From the NCBI RefSeq assembly GCF_900240945.1, contig NZ_OESG01000014.1:678923-742922 (forward strand): DNA of 64,000 nucleotides, read 5' to 3'. The stretch comes from Mycobacterium sp. 3519A (lineage in GTDB: Bacteria; Actinomycetota; Actinomycetes; Mycobacteriales; Mycobacteriaceae). Positions 42,513-52,041 of the stretch are shown in pieces; position 1 is the stretch's first letter, and every line of letters begins with the position of its first letter. A program made the position numbers and the translations under genes. Below the pieces are notes generated by a model that was not told the origin of the DNA, ran no database searches, and saw only the letters and a list, made by a program, of their open reading frames with translations.

Positions 42513-44756
42513 CTACCAGGCGTCCGCCGAGGTGACCGTCACGGGGATACCGTTCAACGCTCCGTTGCCAGAGGGTTCGTCGACGAACGTCGGCGGCGAC
42601 AGGATGTTGGTGTTCACACCCGGCGATTCGTTGGCGATCGACATCCGGGTGCCGGGCTTGCCGTGGCCCCACCCGTGCGGCATCGACACCACCCCCGGCA
42701 TGATCGCGTCGGTCACCTCGACGGGCACGTCGATCTGCCCGGCCGACGACGCGACGGTGACCAGGTCGCCGGCCACCACACCGCGCTTGGCAGCGTCGTC
42801 GGTGTGCATCAGCAGCGTGCATCTGTCGCGGCCCTTCATTAGCGGCCCAACGTTGTGCAGCCAGGAGTTGTTGGACCGCAGATGTCGCCTGCTGACCAGC
42901 ACCAACTCCTCCGACGCGCGGTCGAGTCGGTCCGCGAGCCGAGGCAGGTCGTCGAGCAGATACTGGGGCGCCAACCGGATCTTGCCGTCGGCGGTGCCCA
43001 ACGCGTCGGGCACCCGCGGCACCATCGGCCCGAAGTTGATCCCGTTGGGGTGTGCCTTCAGCTTCTCCAGCGTCAGCCCGTCGGGGTTCTCGCCGTAGCG
43101 GTCGCCGAACGGTCCGGTGCGCAGCGTGAGGTCGAGGATCCGCTCGGGGCCGCCGCGTTGGTAGTGCTTGCGGATTTCGGCGCCGTCGAGGCCGACGGTG
43201 AACGCCATGTAGTCGAAGAAGCCGTCGTCGATGGCGGCGACGTCGACGTCCTCGGCGGGCGTGCCGGTGCACAAGCCGGTCAGCCGGATCAGGATCTCCC
43301 ACTCCGCCGGCGCGTCCGGATCCGGCCGCTGGAACACCGGCGGCGAGTAGTTGGCGATGCTGTTGATCGCGAAGTTGAGGATGAGGTCGTCGTGATGCGG
43401 TTGTTCGAGTGGCGACGGCGCGGGCAGGATCACGTCGGCGTGCCGGGTGGTCTCGTTGAGCCAGAGGTCGACGGAGATCATCGCATCGAGCATCGGCAGC
43501 GCCTCGTCGAGTTTGTGGCCCGCAGGCGTCGACAACACCGGATTGCCCGCCACGGTGATCAGCGCCTTGATCTGCCCCTCCCCCGGTGTCGCGATCTCCT
43601 CGGCCAGACACGACACCGGCACCTGCCCGAGCACCTCCTTGGCGCCGCGCACCCGGGTGCGATACCGGCCGAACTCCGGCGCACCGTCTTCCAAGCCCGG
43701 TATCGGCTGCACGGTGACCGACCACGCCGCGGCGCGCGGGAACATCGCACCGCCTTCGACGTCGAAATGGCCGGTGAGGACGTTCACCACGTCCACCAAC
43801 CAGCCGGCCAAACTGCCGAACTCCTGATTGCACAATCCAATTCGGCCGTAGACGACGGCGCGCGCAGTGGTGGCCAGTTCGCGTGCCAACGCGCGGATGC
43901 GGTCCGCGGCGATCCCGGTGACCCGGGCGACGCGCTCCGGCGACCAGTCGGCGGCCACCTGTCGCATCACCTCGACGCCGTCGACGTGTGGTGCCACCGC
44001 GCCGAGATCGACCAGGTCCTCGGCGAACAGCGTGTGCGCGACCGCCAACAGCAGCGCCGCATCGGTGCCGGGAGTGATCGGCAGCCATTCGTCGGCGCGC
44101 GCGGCGGTGGCGGTACGTACGGGGTCGATCACAATCACCTTGCCGCGCTTGCGAATTCCGTCGATGATGCCCATCACGTCGGGCGCCGCCAGCAGTGAGC
44201 CCTGCGAGGCGGCCGGGTTGGCGCCCATCACGATCAGCAGATCGGTGCGCTCGATGTCGGGGACCGGGAACGTCCACCAGCCGCCGTACATCAGGTGCGA
44301 CGACAGGTTCTTGGGCCACTGGTCCACGGTGCCCGGCGAATACGACAACGGGATGCCCGACATACCAAGCAGCACACCGGTGTAGCGGCCCAACGAGAAC
44401 GAGTGCGCCAACGGGTTACCGGTGTAGCAGGTGACCGCGCCGATGCCGTGCTTCTCGATCACCGGCGCCAGCAGTTCGGTGCACCGCCGGAACGCGGCGT
44501 CCCAGCTGACCTCCTGCCACTGCCCGTCGACCTTGATCATCGGGCGGCGGATCCGGTCGGGGTCCTCGTGCACCGCACCCAGGGTGGCGCCCTTGGGGCA
44601 GATGTGCCCACGACTCCAGGTGTCGTCCCTGTTGCCCCGAATGCCCGCGACGCGGCCGTCGGCGACTCGAATCTCCAAGCCGCACATGGCTTCACACAGT
44701 GGACAGGTGTAGAGGTGCCGGCCGTCCTCGCCGACGCCCGCCAACGTTTCAGTCAT
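42513..44756 (-). CDS. Molybdopterin oxidoreductase with a 4Fe-4S cluster
   Basis: The 747-residue protein belongs to the DMSO-reductase superfamily. The N-terminal cluster motif is Cys18-x2-Cys21-x3-Cys25 with Cys53 (TCPLCEAMCGL, HICPKGATLG). The molybdopterin regions TDLLIVMGANPAASQ and IKALITVAGNPVLS follow, with a C-terminal cofactor-binding domain (VSMPHGWGHGKPGT). It resembles the formate dehydrogenase/Rv0197-type group. The metal ligand is not clear to me. There is no twin-arginine signal, so it is probably cytoplasmic. It diverges from a TetR gene. Confidence 0.88.
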   Translation of the reverse strand: MTETLAGVGEDGRHLYTCPLCEAMCGLEIRVADGRVAGIRGNRDDTWSRGHICPKGATLGAVHEDPDRIRRPMIKVDGQWQEVSWDAAFRRCTELLAPVIEKHGIGAVTCYTGNPLAHSFSLGRYTGVLLGMSGIPLSYSPGTVDQWPKNLSSHLMYGGWWTFPVPDIERTDLLIVMGANPAASQGSLLAAPDVMGIIDGIRKRGKVIVIDPVRTATAARADEWLPITPGTDAALLLAVAHTLFAEDLVDLGAVAPHVDGVEVMRQVAADWSPERVARVTGIAADRIRALARELATTARAVVYGRIGLCNQEFGSLAGWLVDVVNVLTGHFDVEGGAMFPRAAAWSVTVQPIPGLEDGAPEFGRYRTRVRGAKEVLGQVPVSCLAEEIATPGEGQIKALITVAGNPVLSTPAGHKLDEALPMLDAMISVDLWLNETTRHADVILPAPSPLEQPHHDDLILNFAINSIANYSPPVFQRPDPDAPAEWEILIRLTGLCTGTPAEDVDVAAIDDGFFDYMAFTVGLDGAEIRKHYQRGGPERILDLTLRTGPFGDRYGENPDGLTLEKLKAHPNGINFGPMVPRVPDALGTADGKIRLAPQYLLDDLPRLADRLDRASEELVLVSRRHLRSNNSWLHNVGPLMKGRDRCTLLMHTDDAAKRGVVAGDLVTVASSAGQIDVPVEVTDAIMPGVVSMPHGWGHGKPGTRMSIANESPGVNTNILSPPTFVDEPSGNGALNGIPVTVTSADAW

Positions 44757-44779
44757 CGCGCGCCCTCCCGCTTCTGCGC

Positions 44780-44837
44780 CGAACGTGGGTTACCCGCACG
44801 CCCGCCGGCCTCAGAGCGTGCGGGTAACCCACGTTCG
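44780..44837. repeat. Perfect 21-bp inverted repeat between the molybdopterin gene and tetR
   Basis: Arms 44780-44800 (starts CGAACGTGGGTTACC, ends GCACG) and 44817-44837 are perfect complements with a 16-base loop. The element lies in a divergent intergenic region, so termination of either gene is not its role. Its size, loop and end bases resemble the hairpin at 10471-10527. Confidence 0.8.
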
Positions 44838-44846
44838 CCGGCACAA

Positions 44847-44871
44847 TTGTTGTGACACACTGTAACGACAA
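44847..44871. promoter_or_regulatory. Probable TetR operator
   Basis: TTGTTGTGACA (44847-44857) and TGTAACGACAA (44861-44871) form 11-base arms with two mismatches around CAC. The site ends 21 bases before the tetR start at 44893 and lies between the divergent genes, a standard position for autorepression and control of the molybdopterin operon. Confidence 0.65.
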
Positions 44872-44892
44872 ATGCGGGTGGCGGGAGGCGAA

Positions 44893-45471
44893 ATGGAGAG
44901 CCGACATCGGCGGCAGGGTTCGCGCCGCGACCCGTCGATCGACACCGCGGTGCTGGCCGCCACCCGCAGGCTGCTGGTCGACCATGGCTACGCCGCCACC
45001 AGCATCGACCTGATCGCCACCACCGCCGGCGTCAGCAGGCCCGCGGTCTACCGGCGCTGGAGTTCGAAGGCGCAGTTGGTGCACGAGGCGCTGTTCGGAG
45101 ACCTCGGGCCCGAACCGCCCGAGGACGACTTCGCCGCCGAGATCACCCGGTTGTGCCGCGGTGCGCTGCGCATGTACGGCGACCCCGCGGTGCGGGAGTC
45201 AATTCCCGGACTGCTCAACGATTTACGCTCGGACCGCCGGATGCGGCGGGTGCTCAGCGACCGACTGGAGGCCACCGCGCGCAGTCAACTCGCCGAACGT
45301 GTCGACGCGGCGGTCGCCGACGGCGTCGCGCGTTCCGGCATCAGCGCCGACACCATCATGGACGCGATCGCCGGCGGCGCCTGGTATGCGGTCTGCGTGC
45401 GCCGCATCAAAGACGTCGACACGGCAGCCAAGGAGTTGAGCGAACTGGTGCTGCGGGGTGTGCTCGACTAA
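44893..45471 (+). CDS. TetR-family transcriptional regulator
   Basis: The 192-residue protein has a TetR HTH near the N-terminus (DTAVLAATRRLLVDHGYAAT, recognition helix region AGVSRPAVYRRWSSK) and a variable ligand domain. I start at ATG 44893, which has GGGAGG just upstream, rather than the in-frame ATG 44872, which directly abuts the operator. It diverges from the molybdopterin oxidoreductase and probably represses it; the ligand is unknown. Its TAA overlaps the stop of the convergent lipoprotein gene. Confidence 0.88.
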   Translation: MESRHRRQGSRRDPSIDTAVLAATRRLLVDHGYAATSIDLIATTAGVSRPAVYRRWSSKAQLVHEALFGDLGPEPPEDDFAAEITRLCRGALRMYGDPAVRESIPGLLNDLRSDRRMRRVLSDRLEATARSQLAERVDAAVADGVARSGISADTIMDAIAGGAWYAVCVRRIKDVDTAAKELSELVLRGVLD

Positions 45472-46649
45472 CCCGCCAACAACATGGCGTACTGCGCGGC
45501 GACCTGCTGCTGGGCGTCGAGCAGATTGTCCGCCGTGGTCTCGATGGCGTACTTGTCCGCCGCGCCCAGGCAGTAGAAGGTCTTGTCCTCCAGTTGCAGG
45601 CAGCGGCTGTCCGGCAGGTTGTTGACGGGCTTGGCCGGCTGCGACGTCGGCTGCAGTTCGGCGTAGAACCCCTCGACGATCTTGGCCGCACCCGCCGGAT
45701 CCTTGGTCTGGTAGACGTTCGTCTTCGCCATCGCCGCGAGATCCATGCCGATGTCGGCGAACAACTTCGCCGAGCGGGCCGGATCCGATTGGAACTGCAG
45801 GGCGCCGCGCTGTTCGTAGGTGGCGTTCTGGATCGGGGTGGCGTCCTTCTCGGGCACCGGCAGCGTGCGCGCCAGCAGCCCGGTCGGATCCAGTGAGATG
45901 TCGGCGAATTCGGACGGATCGGTCGCGCGGAACTGGTCGATCGCCGGGCCCTGCAGGTCGACGGTCTTGCTCACCAGCCCGATGGCGGTGTCCATGTTGT
46001 CGGTCGCCTGCGCGAGTTGCATGAACACGTACTGCCCGTGCGCGGTGAACGCGCGCACCGCGTTCCACTTCTTGCCGGTCGACCCCTCGGTCTGGGTGTA
46101 GCCCGCCGCCTTCGTGTCCGGATGCCCGGGAATCTGCGCGGGCTGCACGCCGTCGCCCGTCTTGGCCGCGATATCGCCGAACTCGCCAGCTGCCGCAGTG
46201 GCGGCGTCCGGATCGGAGAACCGCAGCACCGCGTTCAGCAGGATCTTCTGGCCGTCCTGGGTCCGCGCCGATGCGAAGCCGTTGATGAAGCCGTGCTGGC
46301 TGGCCGCAGCCGCGAACGTCTCGGGGCCGATCTGGGCCAGCGCGCCGACGTTGGGCAGCACCGTGGCGCCGAAGCCGAACCAATCGGTGATGGCCGGGTC
46401 GACCTCCCACGGGCCGATGACGTTGTTGGCCATCCGCTGCGATTCGACGAACACTCCGCGGTCGGCATCGCCCGTCACCCCCAGCGGCTGGCTGGGCTGC
46501 GTCGGATACGGTCCGACGTCGAGCTTGCTGATGTCAACGGTCGGCCCGGCCGCCACGTCTGACGGCTTGACCGCCGAGCCGTCGACGGTCGAGGAGCACG
46601 CCGCGGTCAACAGGACAGCCGACAGAAAAGCGATATATGCGAGCCGCAT
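45468..46649 (-). CDS. Secreted lipoprotein of a mycobacterial DUF7373-like family
   Basis: The 393-residue protein starts MRLAYIAFLSAVLLTAACSS: a signal peptide with a lipobox (LTAAC) so that the cysteine at about 18 is lipidated and anchored to the outer face of the membrane. The rest resembles a family of two-domain mycobacterial lipoproteins of unknown function, with cysteines near the end (DSRCLQLEDKTFYCLG) that may form a disulphide. I start at ATG 46649, which places the signal peptide at the terminus, rather than the open frame further upstream. Confidence 0.8.
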   Translation of the reverse strand: MRLAYIAFLSAVLLTAACSSTVDGSAVKPSDVAAGPTVDISKLDVGPYPTQPSQPLGVTGDADRGVFVESQRMANNVIGPWEVDPAITDWFGFGATVLPNVGALAQIGPETFAAAASQHGFINGFASARTQDGQKILLNAVLRFSDPDAATAAAGEFGDIAAKTGDGVQPAQIPGHPDTKAAGYTQTEGSTGKKWNAVRAFTAHGQYVFMQLAQATDNMDTAIGLVSKTVDLQGPAIDQFRATDPSEFADISLDPTGLLARTLPVPEKDATPIQNATYEQRGALQFQSDPARSAKLFADIGMDLAAMAKTNVYQTKDPAGAAKIVEGFYAELQPTSQPAKPVNNLPDSRCLQLEDKTFYCLGAADKYAIETTADNLLDAQQQVAAQYAMLLAG

Positions 46650-46720
46650 TCGCAAAAAGCTACCGTGCCTGAGTCGAAATACAACGGCCCCCGACGGGTG
46701 TCCGAGGACATTCAAAAGAA

Positions 46721-46752
46721 CGAGGATGTGAATGCGAACATTCACATCCTCG
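46721..46752 (-). terminator. Intrinsic terminator after tRNA-Leu
   Basis: CGAGGATGTGAATG (46721-46734) and CATTCACATCCTCG (46739-46752) are perfect 14-base arms with loop CGAA. Read on the minus strand it is followed by TTCTTTTG, a T-run, 15 bases after the tRNA 3' end. This is the most classical terminator in the window. Confidence 0.88.
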
Positions 46753-46766
46753 ACTCATCACTTGTG

Positions 46767-46849
46767 TGGGCGAAGGGGGACTTGAACCCCCACGTCCCGA
46801 AGGACACTGGCACCTGAAGCCAGCGCGTCTGCCATTCCGCCACTCGCCC
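46767..46849 (-). tRNA. tRNA-Leu (CAG)
   Basis: The minus strand folds into an 83-base cloverleaf. The acceptor stem is GGGCGAG paired with TTCGCCC. The anticodon stem CTGGC/GCCAG carries loop TTCAGGT, giving anticodon CAG. A variable arm follows, and the T-arm contains GGTTCAAGTCCC. The discriminator base is A. The 3' CCA is not encoded. Confidence 0.95.
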
Positions 46850-47109
46850 CAACAACCGGGGGAGCCTATCACGGTCGACACCCGGTCCCCCAACCGTACC
46901 GATCCGTCCCGCTGGCCCTGGCAATACGTTGTGAGTGCATCACGATCAGGCAACGTGACCTGCATCAATTCGATTCTCAGAATTCTGTTGGTCCCGCTGC
47001 GACGCGCTCGGCCGATACCATGCAGATAAGTCAAGTGCCCAGGCGACACGCTGGCGCACCGGCCCGTGGGCAGGGCCGACGGACAACTACGAGTGAGGCG
47101 GGCGGTGAT

Positions 47110-48540
47110 ATGGGTCTGGTCGACCGCATCGAACGCAAACTCGAATCGACTGTCGGCGACGCATTCGCCCGAGTGTTCGGCGGATCGATTGTGCCGCAGG
47201 AAGTCGAAGCCATGCTGCGGCGTGAGGCCGACGCCAACGCGCGCGAAGTGCTCGGTGGCCGTATTTTGGCGCCAAACGACTACGTCATTACCCTCAGTGT
47301 GCCTGACTATCAGAAAGTGAGCGCCGACCCCGACCTCACGTCATCAACGTTCGCCAAGCACTTGGAGGGATACATCCATGAGCAGGGATGGCAAACGTAT
47401 GGTGATGTGGTCGTCAGATTCGAGGCATCACCGAACCTGCACACCGGACAGTTTCGCGCGCGTGGAGCGGTCAACCCCGATACGACCAGAGGCGACACCG
47501 CCCCACCACCAGACCGTGCGTCCTACGCAGAACCAGGAGTACCAGCGATGAGCGACAATCCCAGTTACCGCGGCCAGGGACAGGGGCGGCCTGCCGACGA
47601 GTACTACGACGAGCGCTACCCCCGTCCGGACGATCGCGGCCAGTATCCGCCTCAAGAGGGCGGCTACCCGCAGCAGGGCGACCAGGGTTATCCGCCGCGG
47701 CCCGCCTATCCCGACCAGGGCGGCTACCCGGAGCAGGGCGGCTACCCCGATCAGGGCGGCTACCCGGACCAGGGCGGTTACCCGCCGCCGTCCTACGAGC
47801 AGCGCCCGCCCGCCGGATACGGCCCGCCTCAGCAGGGCGGCTACCCGGCCCAGGGCGACCGCCAGGCGCCGGGGGGCCAGCCCGGTTATGGCCCGCCGCA
47901 GGGCGGCCAGCCCGGCTACGGCCCGCCCGCCGGTGACTACGACTACGGCCGTCAGGCCGACGGCGGCTACGGCCGCCAGGAGCCGCGCCCGGCGTATCCC
48001 GACCAGGGCGGCTATCCGGAGCAGGGCGGCTACCCCGATCAAGGCGGATACGGCGGACAGGCCTACGGCCGGCAGGACGCCGGGTACGGCGGCCAGCAGG
48101 ATTACGGCCGTTACGGCGAGCCGCCCGCCGGCGCCGGATACGCCGAACCGGGTTACGCCGAGCCCGCAGGCGGTGGCGGGTATGACTACGGCCAGCAGGG
48201 CCAGCCGGCCGGATACGGCGGCTACGGCCAGGGCGACTACGGGACGACGGGTGCGACGTCGGTCACGCTGCAACTCGATGACGGCAGCGGCCGCACGTAC
48301 CAGTTGCGCGAGGGTGCCAACGTGATCGGCCGTGGCCAAGACGCCCAATTCCGGCTACCCGACACCGGGGTCTCGCGTCGCCATCTGGAGATCCGATGGG
48401 ACGGCCAGGTGGCGCTGCTGTCAGACCTGAACTCGACCAACGGCACCACGGTGAACAACGCCCCGGTGCAGGAGTGGCAGCTGGCTGACGGCGACGTGAT
48501 CCGGTTGGGCCACTCCGAGATCATCGTCCGCGTTCACTGA
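47110..48540 (+). CDS. fhaA: FhaA, FHA-domain protein of the PknA/PknB cluster
   Basis: The 476-residue protein has an N-terminal DUF3662 domain ([18 protein letters not shown] to about 120), a long low-complexity Gly/Tyr/Pro/Gln linker (about 175-375, repeats [12 protein letters not shown]) and a C-terminal FHA domain ([34 protein letters not shown]) that binds phosphothreonine. FhaA is phosphorylated by PknB and binds MviN/MurJ, linking kinases to lipid II flipping. I start at ATG 47110, where conserved [12 protein letters not shown] begins. Near-identical 57-base repeats in the linker could change its length. Confidence 0.93.
   Translation: MGLVDRIERKLESTVGDAFARVFGGSIVPQEVEAMLRREADANAREVLGGRILAPNDYVITLSVPDYQKVSADPDLTSSTFAKHLEGYIHEQGWQTYGDVVVRFEASPNLHTGQFRARGAVNPDTTRGDTAPPPDRASYAEPGVPAMSDNPSYRGQGQGRPADEYYDERYPRPDDRGQYPPQEGGYPQQGDQGYPPRPAYPDQGGYPEQGGYPDQGGYPDQGGYPPPSYEQRPPAGYGPPQQGGYPAQGDRQAPGGQPGYGPPQGGQPGYGPPAGDYDYGRQADGGYGRQEPRPAYPDQGGYPEQGGYPDQGGYGGQAYGRQDAGYGGQQDYGRYGEPPAGAGYAEPGYAEPAGGGGYDYGQQGQPAGYGGYGQGDYGTTGATSVTLQLDDGSGRTYQLREGANVIGRGQDAQFRLPDTGVSRRHLEIRWDGQVALLSDLNSTNGTTVNNAPVQEWQLADGDVIRLGHSEIIVRVH
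47707..48051 (+). repeat. In-frame 57-base direct repeats inside fhaA
   Basis: The 57-base unit at 47707-47763 recurs at 47995-48051 with three mismatches. The 288-base offset is exactly 96 codons, so recombination would add or remove linker in frame. It codes for [18 protein letters not shown]. Shorter copies of the 12-base unit lie between them. Confidence 0.85.
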
Positions 48541-48703
48541 AAGCTCGGCCCGGTTCTGGCTGGCGACGGCGGGGAGAAGCCAACGCTTCACCCTCACGTC
48601 GATCGCTGTCCAAGTATCGTGACGTTGCCGAAGGTGGCTCGGGTGGTATCGGCGGGCCGGCGCAACGCGAACGAGTACGGGACGGGGACGGGAAGGACGT
48701 CAG

Positions 48704-49171
48704 ATGCAGGGGTTAGTACTGCAGCTGACGCGCGTCGGATTCCTGTTGTTGCTGTGGTTGTTCATCTGGTCGGTGCTGCGCATCCTGCGGACCGATATCT
48801 ATGCGCCGACCGGAGCGGTCATGGTGCGGCGGGGTCTGGCGTTGCGCGGCTCGTTGCTGCCCAACCGGGGCCGTCGCAACGTGGTGCGGCAGCTCGTGGT
48901 GACCGAGGGCGCGCTGACCGGCACTCGGATCCCGCTGGGCACACAGCCCATCCTGATCGGCCGCGCCGACGACTCCACGCTGGTGCTCACCGACGACTAC
49001 GCCTCGACCCGGCACGCCAGGCTGTCGCCACGAGGCTCGGAATGGTATGTCGAGGACCTAGGATCGACCAACGGCACATACCTTGACAGGGCGAAGGTGA
49101 CTACGGCGGTACGGGTTCCGATGGGCACGCCGGTTCGAATCGGCAAGACGGTAATCGAGCTGCGCCCGTGA
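48704..49171 (+). CDS. fhaB: FhaB (FipA), membrane-anchored FHA protein
   Basis: The 155-residue protein has one N-terminal membrane helix (LTRVGFLLLLWLFIWSVL) and a C-terminal FHA domain (ILIGRADDSTLVLTDDYAST, RHARLSPR, DLGSTNGTYLD). FhaB/FipA is phosphorylated by PknA/PknB and links FtsZ and FtsQ at division. The ATG 48704 starts a chain of overlapping genes: its stop overlaps the pstP GTG (GTGA). The 163-base gap before it shows no clear promoter to me. Confidence 0.93.
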   Translation: MQGLVLQLTRVGFLLLLWLFIWSVLRILRTDIYAPTGAVMVRRGLALRGSLLPNRGRRNVVRQLVVTEGALTGTRIPLGTQPILIGRADDSTLVLTDDYASTRHARLSPRGSEWYVEDLGSTNGTYLDRAKVTTAVRVPMGTPVRIGKTVIELRP

Positions 49172-50603
49172 CGCTCGTATTGCGCTATGCCGCGCGCAGC
49201 GACCGCGGCTTGGTCCGAGCCAACAATGAGGACTCGGTCTACGCCGGGGCCAGACTGCTTGCCCTCGCCGACGGCATGGGCGGGCACGCCGCCGGTGAGG
49301 TGGCCTCCCAGTTGGTCATCGCGGCCCTCGCCCACCTCGACGACGACGAGCCCGGCGGCGATCTGCTGTCCAAGCTCGACTCCGCGGTCCGCGAGGGCAA
49401 TTCGGCGATCGCCGCACACGTCGAAGCCGATCCCGAGCTGGAGGGCATGGGCACCACGCTCACCGCAATCCTGTTCGCGGGCAACAGGCTTGGCCTGGTG
49501 CACATCGGCGACTCCCGCGGCTATCTGCTCCGCGACGGGGAACTGGTCCAGATCACCAAGGACGACACGTTCGTCCAGACGCTGGTCGACGAGGGCCGCA
49601 TCACTGCCGAGGAGGCACACAGCCATCCGCAGCGCTCGCTGATCATGCGGGCGCTCACCGGGCATGAAGTCGAGCCGACGCTGATCATGCGCGAGGCGCG
49701 GGCGGGCGATCGGTACCTGTTGTGCTCCGACGGACTGTCCGATCCGGTCAGCCACGAGACCATCCTCGAGGCGCTGCAGATCCCCGATGTCGCCGAAAGT
49801 GCGGACAGGCTCATCGAATTGGCGTTGCGCGGCGGCGGCCCCGACAACGTCACCGTCGTGGTGGCCGACGTCGTCGACTACGACTACGGGCAGACCCAGC
49901 CCATCCTTGCAGGCGCGGTATCCGGTGACGACGATCAAACCGCCCCGCCGAACACGGCGGCCGGCCGCGCGTCGGCGTTCAACCCCCGCCGCAACGAAGC
50001 CAAACGCGTTCTGCCGCAACCCGAAGAGCCGCAACGCAGGCCGCGGTCACGGCGACGGATGATCATCGCGGCGGTGCTGCTCGTGCTCGTGGTGCTGGCC
50101 GGGCTTGCCGTCGGCCGGGAGATCGTGCGCAGTAACTACTACGTCACCGAGCACGACGGCACGGTGTCGATCATGCGCGGTGTTCAGGGTTCCTTTCTGG
50201 GTTTAGCACTCCAGGAGCCCTACCTGTTGGGCTGTCTCAACGCCCGAAATGAGTTGTCGCTGATCAGCGTCGGGCAGTCGAAGAGCAACCTGGACTGCCG
50301 CATGCTCGGCGTGAACGACATGCGGCCCTCGGAGCGTGCGCAGGTGGTGGCCGGTCTGCCGTCCGGTTCGCTGGACGACGCCATCGCCCAGATCGAGGAG
50401 CTTGCCCGCAGCTCGGTCCTGCCGACGTGTGCACCGCGCACGCCGACGTCCACCACCACCTCCCCGACGCCGCATCTGCCCGAAACCCCTGTCGTCCCAG
50501 GCATTCCCGAGTCCAGCCCCGGCTCCCCCGAGCCCGAGACCCCGACCACGGTGACCGCTCCCGCGCACCAGAACCGGGAACGAACTGCCGGGAAGTGTCA
50601 TGA
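49168..50603 (+). CDS. pstP: PstP, membrane PP2C-type phosphatase (apparent 3' frameshift)
   Basis: PstP removes phosphate from PknA, PknB and their targets. It has a PP2C domain (about 1-235) with metal-binding motifs LVRANNEDS and ALADGMGGHAAGE, HIGDSRGYLLRDG and GGGPDNVTVVVADV; a membrane helix (about 295-315); and an extracellular domain. As sequenced, the frame is open straight into rodA. In the alternative frame from about 50565 the end reads APEPGTNCREVS then TGA (50601-50603), a normal-looking PstP end. This suggests one base lost within 50551-50566. I give the end of the inferred original gene. Confidence 0.85.
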
Positions 50604-50631
50604 CGCCCCGCACACGACGGGCAGCCCTGCC

Positions 50632-52041
50632 ATGACTACCCAACCGCAGTCGCCCGTCACCGTCATGCCGCCGCTGCCGAACCGCCGCAACGCCGAGCTG
50701 TTCCTGCTCATCTTCGCGGCGGTGATCACCACGGTGGCGCTGCTTCTGGTCGAGGCCAACCAGGAGCAGGGGCTGCACTGGGACCTCGCCCAATATGCGG
50801 TGGCCTATCTCGCCCTGTTCACCGGCGCGCACCTGGCGATCAGGCGCTTCACCCCGTACGCCGATCCGCTGCTGCTGCCGGTCGTCGCGCTGCTCAACGG
50901 CCTCGGTCTGGTGATGATTCACCGCCTCGACTTGGCCGCCGGCGGCCCGCTGGGAAAGGGCTTGGGCGGCACGGCAAATCAGCAGATGCTGTGGACGCTG
51001 GTGGGTGTCGTCAGTTTCTCGGCGATGGTGATCTTCCTGCGCGACCATCGGATGCTCGCCCGTTACGGCTACGTCTGCGGCGTGACCGGTCTGGTGCTGC
51101 TCGTCATTCCCGCTGTGCTGCCCCGCTCGATGTCGGAGCAGAACGGAGCGAAGATCTGGATCGAGTTGCCCGGCTTCTCGATTCAGCCCGCCGAGTTCTC
51201 CAAGATCCTGCTGCTCATCTTCTTCGCCGCGGTGCTGGTGGCCAAGCGCAGCGTGTTCACCAGTGCGGGAAAGCATTTCCTCGGCATGGACCTGCCCCGG
51301 CCGCGTGACCTGGCTCCGCTGCTGGCGGCCTGGATCGCGTCGGTCGGCGTCATGGTGTTCGAGAAGGACCTCGGCACCTCGCTGCTGCTGTACGCGTCGT
51401 TCCTGGTGCTGGTGTACGTGGCCACCGACCGGTTCAGCTGGGTGGTCATCGGCCTAGCCTTGTTCGCCGCGGGAAGCGTTGTCGCCTATTACCTCTTCGA
51501 CCACGTCCGGGTCCGGGTCGAGACCTGGCTCGATCCGTTCGCCGACCCCGACGGCGCCGGCTATCAGATGGTGCAGTCGCTGTTCAGCTTCGCCACCGGC
51601 GGCATCTTCGGCACCGGTCTCGGCAACGGTCAACCGGGTACCGTGCCCGCCGCGTCAACCGACTTCATCATCGCCGCGGTCGGTGAAGAGCTTGGTCTGG
51701 TCGGGTTGGCCGCGGTGCTGATGCTGTACACGATCGTGATCATCCGCGGACTGCGCACCGCGATCGCGGTGCGCGACAGCTTCGGCAAGCTGCTGGCCGC
51801 CGGATTGGCCGCGACGCTGGCGATCCAGCTGTTCATCGTGGTCGGCGGGGTCACCAGGCTGATCCCGCTGACCGGACTGACGACGCCGTGGATGTCGTAC
51901 GGCGGTTCCTCGCTGTTGGCGAACTACGTGCTGCTGGCGATCCTGGTGCGCATCTCGCATGCCGCCCGCAGGCCGATCGTCACCCGGCCGCACAACACGC
52001 CGATCGCGGCGGCGAGCACCGAGGTGATCGAGAAGGTATGA
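50632..52041 (+). CDS. rodA: RodA, SEDS peptidoglycan glycosyltransferase
   Basis: RodA polymerises glycan strands from lipid II together with PbpA. The 469-residue protein, the same length I recall for M. tuberculosis, has about twelve membrane segments and the SEDS motifs IWIELPGFSIQPAEFSKI, VMVFEKDLGTSLLLY and MSYGGSSLLANY. I start at ATG 50632 (MTTQPQSPVT) although the reading frame is continuous with pstP. Only a weak ribosome site precedes it. Its stop overlaps the pbpA ATG (ATGA). Confidence 0.95.
   Translation: MTTQPQSPVTVMPPLPNRRNAELFLLIFAAVITTVALLLVEANQEQGLHWDLAQYAVAYLALFTGAHLAIRRFTPYADPLLLPVVALLNGLGLVMIHRLDLAAGGPLGKGLGGTANQQMLWTLVGVVSFSAMVIFLRDHRMLARYGYVCGVTGLVLLVIPAVLPRSMSEQNGAKIWIELPGFSIQPAEFSKILLLIFFAAVLVAKRSVFTSAGKHFLGMDLPRPRDLAPLLAAWIASVGVMVFEKDLGTSLLLYASFLVLVYVATDRFSWVVIGLALFAAGSVVAYYLFDHVRVRVETWLDPFADPDGAGYQMVQSLFSFATGGIFGTGLGNGQPGTVPAASTDFIIAAVGEELGLVGLAAVLMLYTIVIIRGLRTAIAVRDSFGKLLAAGLAATLAIQLFIVVGGVTRLIPLTGLTTPWMSYGGSSLLANYVLLAILVRISHAARRPIVTRPHNTPIAAASTEVIEKV

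Noticed and set aside
47620..48240. Short regularly spaced repeats in fhaA as a CRISPR-like array
   Set aside because: The repeats are in frame, code for GGYPDQ-type linker, and have no unique spacers.
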